Source: Bacteroidaceae bacterium (lineage in GTDB: Bacteria > Bacteroidota > Bacteroidia > Bacteroidales > Bacteroidaceae). Taken from it: 64,000 nucleotides of DNA. The stretch covers positions 1-64,000 of the forward strand of contig JAFSRW010000064.1 in the NCBI GenBank assembly GCA_017445925.1, in the 5' to 3' direction. Below are positions 41,201-48,780 of the stretch, piece after piece. The notes below the pieces were generated by a model. That model worked only from the letters and a program-made list of their open reading frames with translations, was not told where the DNA came from and made no database searches. The translations under genes were made by a program, and so were the position numbers. Position 1 is the first letter of the stretch, and every line of letters begins with the position of its first letter.

Positions 41201-41812
41201 ATGAGAAAACATATTGTTTTAGCCAGCATATTCAGTAGTCTGTTCCGACCCATGTACTACCCTACCGTCGGAACCATCATACTGCTCACCTTTACGTACA
41301 TGAGCCTGTTTCCTTGGCCCTACCGTTTGCTGGTGCTGGGCATTGTGTACTTCTTTACCGTCTTTCTGCCCGTAGGTATTACCTTTGTTTACAGAAAGAT
41401 GTTGGGCTGGCGACTGCATGAGTTGCGCGAGAGACACAAGCGTATTGTACCCTACACCATACACTTTGTGTGCTACGTGTGCTGTATGTATGTGCTGAAC
41501 GGATTGCATCTGCCCCATTTCCTGATGGCCATATTGATTGTTTCGCTGATGGTTCAGACGTGTTGCATCATAGTGAATATGTTCTGGAAGGTGAGTATGC
41601 ACGCAGCAGGCTCAGGTGCCGTTATAGGCGGTCTGGTGGCTTACTCGGCCCTCTTCGGGTTTAACCCCATCTGGTGGCTTTGCGGAGCCATTCTGCTATC
41701 GGGCTGCGTAATGACCAGTCGTATGGTGCTGCTTCAGCACAGCCTCGCACAAGTGTTGGTGGGCACATTGATAGGTGTAGTATGTGGATTTTTCGGTATA
41801 ATATTTTTATAA
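41201..41812 (+). CDS. PAP2-like membrane protein
   Basis: Six hydrophobic segments span 203 residues. WKVSMHAAGSGAVIGGLVAY resembles the PSGH-type second motif of PAP2 phosphatases. TSRMVLLQHSLAQVLVGTLIG resembles the third motif SRxxxxxHxxxD, but the usual Asp is Gln here. The first motif (KxxxxxxRP) is only weakly seen in ERHKRIVPY. It may be a phosphatase variant with altered chemistry or a non-catalytic relative. The ATG at 41201 follows four ATGTTCA repeats exactly in step; an upstream in-frame ATG at 41180 lies in the repeat itself. Confidence 0.7.
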   Translation: MRKHIVLASIFSSLFRPMYYPTVGTIILLTFTYMSLFPWPYRLLVLGIVYFFTVFLPVGITFVYRKMLGWRLHELRERHKRIVPYTIHFVCYVCCMYVLNGLHLPHFLMAILIVSLMVQTCCIIVNMFWKVSMHAAGSGAVIGGLVAYSALFGFNPIWWLCGAILLSGCVMTSRMVLLQHSLAQVLVGTLIGVVCGFFGIIFL

Positions 41813-41883
41813 GTGAAGAGTGAAGAATGAAGAGTGAAGAATAAAATAATGTTCAATGCTCAATGTTCAATGTTCAATGTTCA
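41812..41883. repeat. Two tandem heptamer repeats, AGTGAAG x5 then ATGTTCA x5
   Basis: AGTGAAG-type units at 41812-41846 start at the stop of the PAP2-like gene. ATGTTCA units at 41849-41883 repeat the order seen at 41173-41200, so direct copies flank the PAP2-like gene. purE starts 11 bp later. Confidence 0.85.
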
Positions 41884-41893
41884 ATGATATAAG

Positions 41894-42400
41894 ATGAAAG
41901 CAGTTGTAAGTATTATTATGGGCAGTACAAGCGATCTGCCCGTTATGGAGAAAGCCGCTAAGTTTCTGGACGAGATGGAGATTCCCTTCGAGATGAATGC
42001 CCTCTCTGCCCATCGTACTCCCCAAGAGGTGGAAGAGTTTGCCAAGAATGCCGAAGAGCGTGGCATAAAGGTGATTATTGCAGGTGCCGGAATGGCTGCC
42101 GCTCTGCCTGGTGTGATTGCTGCCAGCACTACCCTACCCGTTATCGGTGTTCCCATCAAAGGAATGTTGGACGGACTGGACGCCATGCTGAGCATCATTC
42201 AGATGCCTCCTGGCATTCCCGTAGCTACTGTAGGCGTAAACGGCGCTCAGAATGCGGGTATCCTGGCTGCTGAGATGTTGGCCTTGAGCGACGAGGTGTT
42301 GTCCATCAAGATGAAGGCTTACAAGGAAGACCTGAAGCAGAAGATAGTAAAGGCCAATCAGGATCTGGCTATGGTGAAATATAATTTCAAGGTAAACTAA
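41894..42400 (+). CDS. purE: N5-carboxyaminoimidazole ribonucleotide mutase
   Basis: PurE class I moves the carboxyl group of N5-CAIR to give CAIR in purine synthesis. The signatures are clear: SIIMGSTSDLPVMEKAAKFLDE, ALSAHRTPQEV with the catalytic His, IAGAGMAAALPGVIAASTTL, GVPIKGMLDGLDAMLSIIQM and GVNGAQNAGILAAEML. At 168 residues it is full length. ispG begins 1 bp after the stop, so the pair is translationally linked even though the pathways differ. Confidence 0.97.
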   Translation: MKAVVSIIMGSTSDLPVMEKAAKFLDEMEIPFEMNALSAHRTPQEVEEFAKNAEERGIKVIIAGAGMAAALPGVIAASTTLPVIGVPIKGMLDGLDAMLSIIQMPPGIPVATVGVNGAQNAGILAAEMLALSDEVLSIKMKAYKEDLKQKIVKANQDLAMVKYNFKVN

Positions 42401-42401
42401 G

Positions 42402-43580
42402 ATGAGACGTCCCACACACGAAGTAAAGATAGGTAAACTCCGTATAGGCGGCCAGAATAAGGTGGCTGTGCAGAGTATGACTACCTGCAGCACAATGGAT
42501 ACAGAAGGTTGTGTGGAACAATGCATCCGTATCATAGATGCTGGAGCCGACTTGGTCAGGCTCACTACGCAAGGTACTCGCGAGGCTGAGAACCTGCGCA
42601 ACATAAAGGCGGGCCTTATAGCTCGCGGCTATGGCGATACGCCCCTCTGTGCCGATGTTCACTTTAATCCCAATGTGGCTGATGTGGCTGCGACCATAGT
42701 GGAGAAGGTGCGTATCAACCCAGGCAACTACGTAGATCCAGCCCGTCAGTTCAAGCATCTGGAATATACCGATGAGGAGTACCAGCAGGAGTTGAAGCGC
42801 TTGGACGACCGTTTCTGCGGCTTCCTCAGTATCTGCAAGGAACACGGCACAGCCATCCGCATAGGCGTGAATCACGGCTCGTTGTCCGACCGAATTATGA
42901 GTCGTTACGGCGATACCCCAGCCGGCATTGTGGAAAGTTGTATGGAATTTCTTCGCATCTGTGAGCGCGAACATTTCCCCAACGTGGTGGTAAGCATCAA
43001 GGCCAGCAATACGGTCATCATGGTGCAGAGTGTCCGTCTGCTCTGTAAGCAGATGGAGAAGGAAGGAATGGATTATCCTCTCCACCTGGGCGTAACGGAG
43101 GCTGGAGAAGGTGAGGACGGTCGTCTGAAGAGTGCTGTGGGCATAGGCTCGTTGCTGATTGACGGCATTGGTGACACCATCCGCGTAAGCCTCAGCGAGG
43201 AGCCCGAATATGAGATTCCTGTAGCTCAGAGCATCCTGCAAGCGGCTCGTGTGCAGATGTGCAAGACGGAGTTCATCAGCTGTCCTGGTTGTGGCCGCAC
43301 GCTCTACGACCTTCAGGACACCATTCGCCGCATCAAGGCTGCCGTAGGAGAGAAAGCTAAGGTGGATGCTCGATATAAGACGCTGAAGATTGGTATCATG
43401 GGCTGCATTGTAAATGGCCCAGGCGAGATGGCCGATGCCGATTACGGCTATGTAGGTGCCGCCAGAGGCAAAGTATCGCTCTACAAGAATAAGGAATGCG
43501 TAGAGAAGAACGTGCCAGAAGCCGAAGCTGTAGAGCGCCTCATAGCATTTATAGATAAGGACCTGGGGGAGAAAAGTTAA
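42402..43580 (+). CDS. ispG: (E)-4-hydroxy-3-methylbut-2-enyl-diphosphate synthase, compact form
   Basis: IspG makes HMBPP in the MEP isoprenoid pathway using a [4Fe-4S] cluster. The barrel has RPTHEVKIGKLRIGGQNKVAVQ-like start, LVRLTTQGTREAENLRNIKA, ADVHFNPNVADVAA, KVRINPGNYVDP and GVTEAGEGEDGRLKSAVGIG. The C-terminal cluster domain has FISCPGCGRTLYDLQDTI and KIGIMGCIVNGPGEMADADYGYVG with the three cysteines. The sequence closely follows the long Bacteroidales enzyme (about 600 residues), but the large middle domain between EEPEYEIPVA and the cluster domain is missing, leaving only SILQAARVQMCKTE. The total of 392 residues is therefore close to the E. coli layout. Confidence 0.93.
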   Translation: MRRPTHEVKIGKLRIGGQNKVAVQSMTTCSTMDTEGCVEQCIRIIDAGADLVRLTTQGTREAENLRNIKAGLIARGYGDTPLCADVHFNPNVADVAATIVEKVRINPGNYVDPARQFKHLEYTDEEYQQELKRLDDRFCGFLSICKEHGTAIRIGVNHGSLSDRIMSRYGDTPAGIVESCMEFLRICEREHFPNVVVSIKASNTVIMVQSVRLLCKQMEKEGMDYPLHLGVTEAGEGEDGRLKSAVGIGSLLIDGIGDTIRVSLSEEPEYEIPVAQSILQAARVQMCKTEFISCPGCGRTLYDLQDTIRRIKAAVGEKAKVDARYKTLKIGIMGCIVNGPGEMADADYGYVGAARGKVSLYKNKECVEKNVPEAEAVERLIAFIDKDLGEKS

Positions 43581-43581
43581 T

Positions 43582-43652
43582 TATCGAGATATCGAAATGA
43601 CGAAATTCCGAAATATCGAAGAAAATTTTCAACTTTCAATTCTCAATTTTCA
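43582..43652. repeat. Two tandem repeats before rmuC: TATCGAAA-type octamers x5 and ATTTTCA-type heptamers x4
   Basis: Octamers TATCGAGA, TATCGAAA, TGACGAAA, TTCCGAAA, TATCGAAG at 43582-43621, then heptamers ATTTTCA, ACTTTCA, ATTCTCA, ATTTTCA at 43625-43652. They fill the spacer between ispG and rmuC. Confidence 0.8.
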
Positions 43653-43661
43653 ACTTAAGGA

Positions 43662-44954
43662 ATGGAACTTCTATATCTATTTATCGGACTTGTGTTGGGA
43701 GGCGTTGCCGTTTGGATGGTGATGCGCTCTAAGATGGGCGCTGTGCAGCAGTTGCTGGACATCACGAAGCAGCAGCAGCAAGAGCAAAAGCAACAGCACG
43801 AGGCGTTACAGGAGGAACAGAAGAAAGCTCGTCTGGAGGAACGTCAGCAGCAGGACGAGCAGATGCGTCAGCAATTGACCCTTATCCGCGAGCAGATGAA
43901 TTCGGCCTCAGAGAAGATTCTAAAGGAGAGAGCCGAACAACTGTCGGCTGTCAACAAGGAACAGCTCTCAGGCATCCTTACGCCCCTTCAGACGCACATT
44001 CAGCAGATGCGTGAGGCTGTGGAGCGCTCCGACCGCGAGCACAATTCCACCATGCAACGCCTGGATGCCACCATAAAGACCAGCATTGAGCAAAGCCGTC
44101 AGGTAGGCGAACGTGCCGATAAGTTGGCACAGGCCCTTACAGGAGAGAACAAGACTCAGGGCAACTTTGGCGAGCTGCGCCTAAAGCAACTCCTGGAAGG
44201 CATGGGCCTTCAGGAGGGCGAACAGTTTACTCTTCAGGAGACTATTCGTGACAAAGACGGCTATGTGGTTTACGAGGAGGAGGGACATCGCCTTATCCCC
44301 GATGCCATTCTGCACTTCCCTGACAAGCGCGATGTGATAATCGACTCCAAGATGTCCTTTACCGCCTTCGAGGATTACCATAATGCTGAGACCGAGGCAC
44401 AGCGTCAGGATGCCCTCAAGCGCCACCTTACCAGTATGCGCAATCACGTAAACGAGTTGTCCAGGAAGAATTACTCGAAGTATATTGCCGAGGGGCACGC
44501 CAAGTTGGATTTCGTCTTGATGTACGTCTTCTCGGAGTCGGCCCTTCAGCTGGCACTCACGAACGATGCTACCCTTTGGAAAGATGCCTATGACCGGGGT
44601 GTTATCATCACAGGCAGTCAGAACCTTTACACCATGTTGCGTGTCTTGGAGATGACTTGGAAGCAAGTCCGTCAGGTGGAGAACCAGCAGAAGATTATGG
44701 AGTGTGCCAATATGATTGTGGATCGTGTGCAGTTGTTTGCCGAACGATTCGAAAGCGTCAAGCAGCAGTTGCAGAAGACGCAGGACAGCTTTGATAAATT
44801 GGAATCCATAACGGCAGAAACGGGTCAGAGCATCCTCACTCCCGCTTCCCGATTGTTGAAGATGGGAGCCAGTCAAAATCCCAAACGCAAAAAGCAATTA
44901 CAGCAAGAACAGGCTCTGGAGAATGCCGAAGAAAACGAGGCTGTGTCAGAATAA
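43662..44954 (+). CDS. rmuC: DNA recombination protein RmuC
   Basis: A single N-terminal membrane segment (LLYLFIGLVLGGVAVWMVM) is followed by a long Gln/Glu-rich coiled coil (about residues 27-170). The RmuC nuclease-like domain comes next: NKTQGNFGELRLKQLLEGMG, RLIPDAILHFPDKRDVIIDS with the acidic-Lys PD-(D/E)xK-like pattern, VLMYVFSESALQLAL and LYTMLRVLEMTWKQVRQVEN. RmuC limits inversions between short inverted repeats in E. coli, which is notable in a genome so full of inverted repeats. The last codons (EAVSE and stop) lie within the left end of a MITE-like unit. Confidence 0.9.
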   Translation: MELLYLFIGLVLGGVAVWMVMRSKMGAVQQLLDITKQQQQEQKQQHEALQEEQKKARLEERQQQDEQMRQQLTLIREQMNSASEKILKERAEQLSAVNKEQLSGILTPLQTHIQQMREAVERSDREHNSTMQRLDATIKTSIEQSRQVGERADKLAQALTGENKTQGNFGELRLKQLLEGMGLQEGEQFTLQETIRDKDGYVVYEEEGHRLIPDAILHFPDKRDVIIDSKMSFTAFEDYHNAETEAQRQDALKRHLTSMRNHVNELSRKNYSKYIAEGHAKLDFVLMYVFSESALQLALTNDATLWKDAYDRGVIITGSQNLYTMLRVLEMTWKQVRQVENQQKIMECANMIVDRVQLFAERFESVKQQLQKTQDSFDKLESITAETGQSILTPASRLLKMGASQNPKRKKQLQQEQALENAEENEAVSE

Positions 44955-45080
44955 AGATATACCTTGGGAAAATATAGTCCGTAAGGGACGGACGCCGAGT
45001 CCGTACGGGACGGACAAAAAGTCCGCACGTGTCGGACAAAATCTTTCCGTGTAATCTCTTTATTCTGACACAGCTTCGTT
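44934..45080. mobile_element. MITE-like unit with 24-bp terminal inverted repeats and three 17-bp palindromes
   Basis: The ends 44934-44957 and 45057-45080 are inverted copies with 23 of 24 bases matching. Between them are three palindromes with GTCCG/CGGAC arms at 44977-44993, 44999-45015 and 45021-45037, exactly 22 bp apart. The left end carries the last six codons and stop of rmuC. There is no internal gene, so any movement would need a transposase from elsewhere. Confidence 0.65.
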
Positions 45081-45102
45081 TGTATGATGTGAATGTGCCG
45101 TC

Positions 45103-46440
45103 TTAAAAGTGTTTCAGCGGCATAAGCAGTAGAACGGGGTTCGCCTTGATATCCAGCTTTTTCACGAACGTTTGCGTCTTGCTGTCGAATTCGGCACCCT
45201 CGGGATGGGCGAGATAGTACTTCAGCTCTGCCGGTCTTTCGATGGAGATGAGTGTGCCATCCGTTGTCAGGGTCTGTGCTCCGCTTAAGCAAAGACCTTG
45301 CAGCGTCCAGACTTTTGGAACGCAAACCCAGCGACTGTTACCCGTTTTGCGGTCATAGACGAGAATTGAATGCAGCGTTTCGCACTCCCATGCGAATTTC
45401 CCCTCTGTTTCTTCCTGAATCTTGATATTGTAGTTCTTTACGTAGCGGCATAGTAGGAAGTCGGGCGAGACGAGTAGCGGGAGGTTGTAATCGATATTGG
45501 GAATAAAGCGGTTCTCGGTGGCCAGCACACGCTGGGATTTTGTGATGGTAGAGTCGTTATTGAAAGGCAGCGAACCTATGCCTACGCTGTCACTGCTTAC
45601 TAGATAGCGGGCGATGACTCCCTCGGGGTTTACTTGCCAGATGGTATCGGAATATGCTTTGGCATAGAAGAGCTCGTCGCCGGAGTTAGCCAGGCAGGCT
45701 TCATAATCGTTGGTGTAAACCTTGTTGGGGCGGGTAAGGATAAAACCATGTGGCATACCTTCAGGGTCACGCACCGTGAGTTGCGGTGCAAAGTCAAATG
45801 CCGGTCTTAGGTTGCTTATCAGATGGTTCTGCGTAAAGCCCATCGTATTTCCATAACCAAAGAAGACAATTTCGTGGCGTAGCAAGTTCCCCTCGTAGTC
45901 ATAGGACAGAAGGTCGCCATCGCTTTCGTGTTCTCCCCTATACATCAGGCAAACCTCCTTGGCCTGCCTGTTCACAGCCATAGTTATAATGATTTTATCC
46001 TTGTCCACTTCAGATGGTTTCAGCTGAGCCACCAGACTGCCGTCCTTACGGAAGATAAAGCCTGCCCTCTCCTTGATTTCAGCGCTGAAGGCTTCCTCAC
46101 TCTTCGTTTCGGCACCAAGGATGAAAAACAGGTCGCCGTCGGTGTCTATTTTTTGTATCCAGCCGATGTGGAAGCCGGGTGTAGGAGCTAAGGGCAGCAG
46201 GGTTACTTCGCCAACTACTGACGGAATAGTCTCTCCTTGGGAAATAATGTGATCTGGACAGATATTACGGAGAGTACTGTCGACACGCGCAGGAAGCATG
46301 GGGATTTTTTCCAGGTTTTCCACAGGCAACCAGGCCATATCGTCATACTCCGTAATGGCTACATTGTTTGTAGATGTTGTTTGGCAGCTGGCAAGAAGCA
46401 GCACGATGACCAACAAGGGAAAGATTCGTTTCATTTGCAT
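45103..46440 (-). CDS. Six-bladed beta-propeller lipoprotein
   Basis: The start MQMKRIFPLLVIVLLLASCQ is a lipoprotein signal with lipobox LASC, so the protein is probably anchored in a membrane facing the periplasm or outside. The body has repeated strand units such as GWIQKIDTDGDLFFILG, GFIFRKDGSLVAQL, LLSYDYEGNLLRHEI, DTIWQVNPEGVIARYLV and ILVYDRKTGNSRWVCV, consistent with a beta-propeller of the Bacteroidales 6-bladed family. The role is unknown. It is divergent from a TPR-TM-HTH protein 186 bp away, which may regulate it. A start at 46434 (MKRIF) is also possible. Confidence 0.8.
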   Translation of the reverse strand: MQMKRIFPLLVIVLLLASCQTTSTNNVAITEYDDMAWLPVENLEKIPMLPARVDSTLRNICPDHIISQGETIPSVVGEVTLLPLAPTPGFHIGWIQKIDTDGDLFFILGAETKSEEAFSAEIKERAGFIFRKDGSLVAQLKPSEVDKDKIIITMAVNRQAKEVCLMYRGEHESDGDLLSYDYEGNLLRHEIVFFGYGNTMGFTQNHLISNLRPAFDFAPQLTVRDPEGMPHGFILTRPNKVYTNDYEACLANSGDELFYAKAYSDTIWQVNPEGVIARYLVSSDSVGIGSLPFNNDSTITKSQRVLATENRFIPNIDYNLPLLVSPDFLLCRYVKNYNIKIQEETEGKFAWECETLHSILVYDRKTGNSRWVCVPKVWTLQGLCLSGAQTLTTDGTLISIERPAELKYYLAHPEGAEFDSKTQTFVKKLDIKANPVLLLMPLKHF

Positions 46441-46614
46441 TTCGTTTTTTGTTTGTTTTACATTTTTTGAATTTTATTCGCTGCAACGTTTTTTCTGCTG
46501 CAAAGTAACGCTGAAACGCCAATTCCTGCAAAAAAAGGCAGTAAACAAAAGTAAACAAACCGCATTTTTACTGGTGTTTACTCCCAAAAGGGCTGAAATC
46601 TCAGGAAAAAGCCT

Positions 46615-46622
46615 TATCTTTG
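46615..46622 (+). promoter_or_regulatory. -7 box TATCTTTG directly before the GTG start of the TPR-HTH gene
   Basis: Exact -7 box; the GTG start codon is only 4 bp past it, so transcription would begin at or next to the start codon (leaderless). No TTG at 19-20 bp. Confidence 0.45.
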
Positions 46623-46626
46623 TGTC

Positions 46627-47853
46627 GTGAAACAGACATTCATCATATTATTCCTTTCGGGTTTGCTGCTAACCTCCTGCCGCAAACAGGTAGAGACGCC
46701 GCTGCAGATTCTGTACGCAGAGAACGCCGTAGAGAGCAGTTCCGACGCCCAGTTTGCCCTTTATCTGCTCAGCGAGGTGGAGGATACCATCCGCCATTAC
46801 CCCCAATCCGTTCAGATGCAATACCGACTAGCGCAGGCAATGGCTCAGAACGCCAAGGGAGAAGCTGTGGATTCATTGCTGCCTCCGCTCACCAAATGGT
46901 TCGATGCTAAGGGCCCAGCCAAGGAAGCCGCCCGTGTGCATCACCTGTCGGCTCTTTCGCTATTGCAGGAAAGCCGCATGGAAGAGGCTCGCAAGGAACT
47001 TTCCCAAGCCCTGAAAGCCGACCCTTCCTATAAGCCCAGCCTGTTCCTGACCGCCTATCTCTGCCTTTATAGCGGAGCGTATGCCGAGGCGCTGGAATAT
47101 TTCATGCGCATAGAAAAGGACGATCAGTCCTCTTATTTCGTCCTGCAGGGAGCCTATGCCTTGCGCAGAAGCTTGAATGCCAATAGCAGCGATTTTGCCC
47201 AAGCTCTGAAGGGCGAAGAACTGGAGAATGTCCGCCAGATGCTTACCGATATGGACTTCTGCCTACGCTATTTCCAGGAGCATCCCGACGCAGACCAATC
47301 CGATATCATCCATCGCTGTGCCGCAGCCCGCGACTCTCTGCTGCGTTTGCGGTATCATTCGCAGGATAATCTTTCTGAGCCCGCCATCGTAAACAATGAT
47401 GCCAAGGAAGAGCATTCCTCCCCTATACCTTATTTTATATTGGGGGTGTTGGTGATGATGTTGATTGCTGCCCTCGTGGTAATCTTCCGCCGCCGCAATA
47501 AGCCAATGGCTGAGCCGCAACCCATCTTCAATGAGATTATCAGCCGCATGGAACAACTGGCCGATGGCGGACAGCAACCCTCGGCCGAGGAATGGGAACA
47601 GCTTCACGCCTTTGTGCGCGACCGCTACCCTCTCCTACTCCGCAAGTTGGAGAAGCAGAACCTCTCGCGCAGCGAAATGCAGATGTGCCTTCTCTCTGCC
47701 GTAGATATGCGGCAGAAGCAAGTAGCAACGTTGCTGAACATCAGTCCCCAGAACCTCCGCAACCAGCGCCTCCGCCTCCTTTGCCGCATCAAGGGCCAGC
47801 CCTGCGAAAGCGTTTCGGACTTCACAGACTGGCTCCGAGAGTTCCAAGGCTAA
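46627..47853 (+). CDS. TPR lipoprotein/membrane protein with C-terminal HTH domain (putative transmembrane regulator)
   Basis: The GTG start gives KQTFIILFLSGLLLTSCRK, a lipoprotein-like or signal-anchor N-terminus with LTSC. Residues about 25-240 are helical TPR-like repeats (ARVHHLSALSLLQESRMEEA, KADPSYKPSLFLTAYLCLYS). A second membrane helix (PYFILGVLVMMLIAALVVIF, about residues 270-289) is followed by a cytoplasmic HTH (LSRSEMQMCLLSAVDMRQKQ, VATLLNISPQNLRNQRLRLL). This plan, periplasmic TPR joined to an internal DNA-binding domain, suggests one-component signalling across the membrane. The divergent beta-propeller lipoprotein gene is the nearest candidate target. Confidence 0.75.
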   Translation: MKQTFIILFLSGLLLTSCRKQVETPLQILYAENAVESSSDAQFALYLLSEVEDTIRHYPQSVQMQYRLAQAMAQNAKGEAVDSLLPPLTKWFDAKGPAKEAARVHHLSALSLLQESRMEEARKELSQALKADPSYKPSLFLTAYLCLYSGAYAEALEYFMRIEKDDQSSYFVLQGAYALRRSLNANSSDFAQALKGEELENVRQMLTDMDFCLRYFQEHPDADQSDIIHRCAAARDSLLRLRYHSQDNLSEPAIVNNDAKEEHSSPIPYFILGVLVMMLIAALVVIFRRRNKPMAEPQPIFNEIISRMEQLADGGQQPSAEEWEQLHAFVRDRYPLLLRKLEKQNLSRSEMQMCLLSAVDMRQKQVATLLNISPQNLRNQRLRLLCRIKGQPCESVSDFTDWLREFQG

Positions 47854-47883
47854 ACCGTTTTATTCTAAGGATGTCAAATAAAA

Positions 47884-47911
47884 AGCCCCGCGGGAGGAGT
47901 CCTGAGGGGCT
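47884..47911 (-). terminator. Terminator after the 232-residue secreted protein gene
   Basis: On the minus strand AGCCCC and GGGGCT pair around a 16-base loop, followed by TTTTTATTT. It lies 18 bp past the stop at 47929 and could also slow transcription from the plus-strand gene. Confidence 0.7.
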
Positions 47912-47928
47912 GTGATATTGTCAGATTT

Positions 47929-48627
47929 TTATTCTTGTTCTTCTGGGGTGTTCTTACTCTGCTTAATCTTCTTGAAGAGGCCTGCTTTTTTAAGGATGGG
48001 ATAGATGTGCTCGGGTTTCAGACGCTTTGCGGGGTCGTGTTCTGAAATATATTCGCCGTATAAATCGGAAGTTACACCAAGAAGTTTTTTCATTTCATCA
48101 TCGTTAATCATTGTTACGTTGTTCTTGGGGCCACGATTGTATGTTTCGGTGTTGATGAGATAGCATGCTTGATTCATCGCTTGTGTGCCGCCAGCAATAC
48201 CACCCCCAATGGCGCCAAAAGCAACACCGGCCATTATTTGCTGTTCTTGTATGTTTTTACCTACTTTTGTAGAGATAAAAAACAAGGTATCCTTTCCCAT
48301 CGTCATAGCTTGAGCATAGCCCATTCCAAAGAGGCCCTTTTGGTATGCCAAGTTTCGGCAATTAACAAACAACTTTTTTCCCTGTTTCACGGCAAAGGCA
48401 TCTTTTTTGAGCATCTTGTCGGTAGCTTTGTCACCTGTTGTAATTGAAAAATCGCTGCCTCCCCATAGGAACTTGTGACCTTTTGTGTGCGTTTTGCAAT
48501 ATACGGTATCCAGCATCTCCCATTTATCTTCCTTGAAATCCTCATAGGTTCTACAGTAACGACATTGAGCACTGGCGTTGTAAGCTACAAAAAGAAGTAA
48601 TATACAATTAACAAGTTTTTTCTTCAT
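47929..48627 (-). CDS. Uncharacterised secreted protein with glycine-zipper segment
   Basis: I do not recognise a named family. The signal peptide is KKLVNCILLLFVAYNASAQ. The mature protein begins CRYCRTYEDFKEDKWEMLDT and includes FLWGGSDFSITTGDKATDKM. A small hydrophobic glycine-rich stretch (AGVAFGAIGGGIAGG, about residues 132-146) resembles a glycine zipper that could pack against or enter a membrane. The C-terminus is basic then acidic and mostly helical (HIYPILKKAGLFKKIKQSKN). A TAACTTTG box (minus, 48658-48665) lies about 31 bp upstream, and a strong terminator follows. Confidence 0.7.
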   Translation of the reverse strand: MKKKLVNCILLLFVAYNASAQCRYCRTYEDFKEDKWEMLDTVYCKTHTKGHKFLWGGSDFSITTGDKATDKMLKKDAFAVKQGKKLFVNCRNLAYQKGLFGMGYAQAMTMGKDTLFFISTKVGKNIQEQQIMAGVAFGAIGGGIAGGTQAMNQACYLINTETYNRGPKNNVTMINDDEMKKLLGVTSDLYGEYISEHDPAKRLKPEHIYPILKKAGLFKKIKQSKNTPEEQE

Positions 48628-48657
48628 AAGAATTCTCTTTTATGCGTTTTCGGCCAA

Positions 48658-48665
48658 CAAAGTTA
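48658..48665 (-). promoter_or_regulatory. -7 box TAACTTTG for the 232-residue secreted protein
   Basis: Exact -7 box on the minus strand, about 31 bp ahead of the start codon. Confidence 0.45.
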
Positions 48666-48710
48666 TAAATATTTTTTTTACCACCCTTTCCTTTTTACGG
48701 AAAGATTTAA

Positions 48711-48750
48711 AAGAAAAGCGGATAATGCTGAATTTTCAACACTACCCGCT
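48711..48750 (-). terminator. Terminator after lgt, third copy of the AGCGGGTAG hairpin
   Basis: On the minus strand AGCGGGTA pairs with TATCCGCT and is followed by TTTTCTTTTAAA. The sequence AAAAGAAAAGCGGATA on the plus strand is shared with 3101-3115. Confidence 0.6.
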
Positions 48751-48780
48751 AATATCTTTTATCTTTTTTATTTGTTGAAG

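Noticed and set aside
44977-45037. Three evenly spaced palindromes that look like a mini CRISPR array
   Set aside because: Units are 17 bp with only 5 bp between them, so there is no room for spacers, and no cas genes are near. The unit fits a MITE-like structure better.
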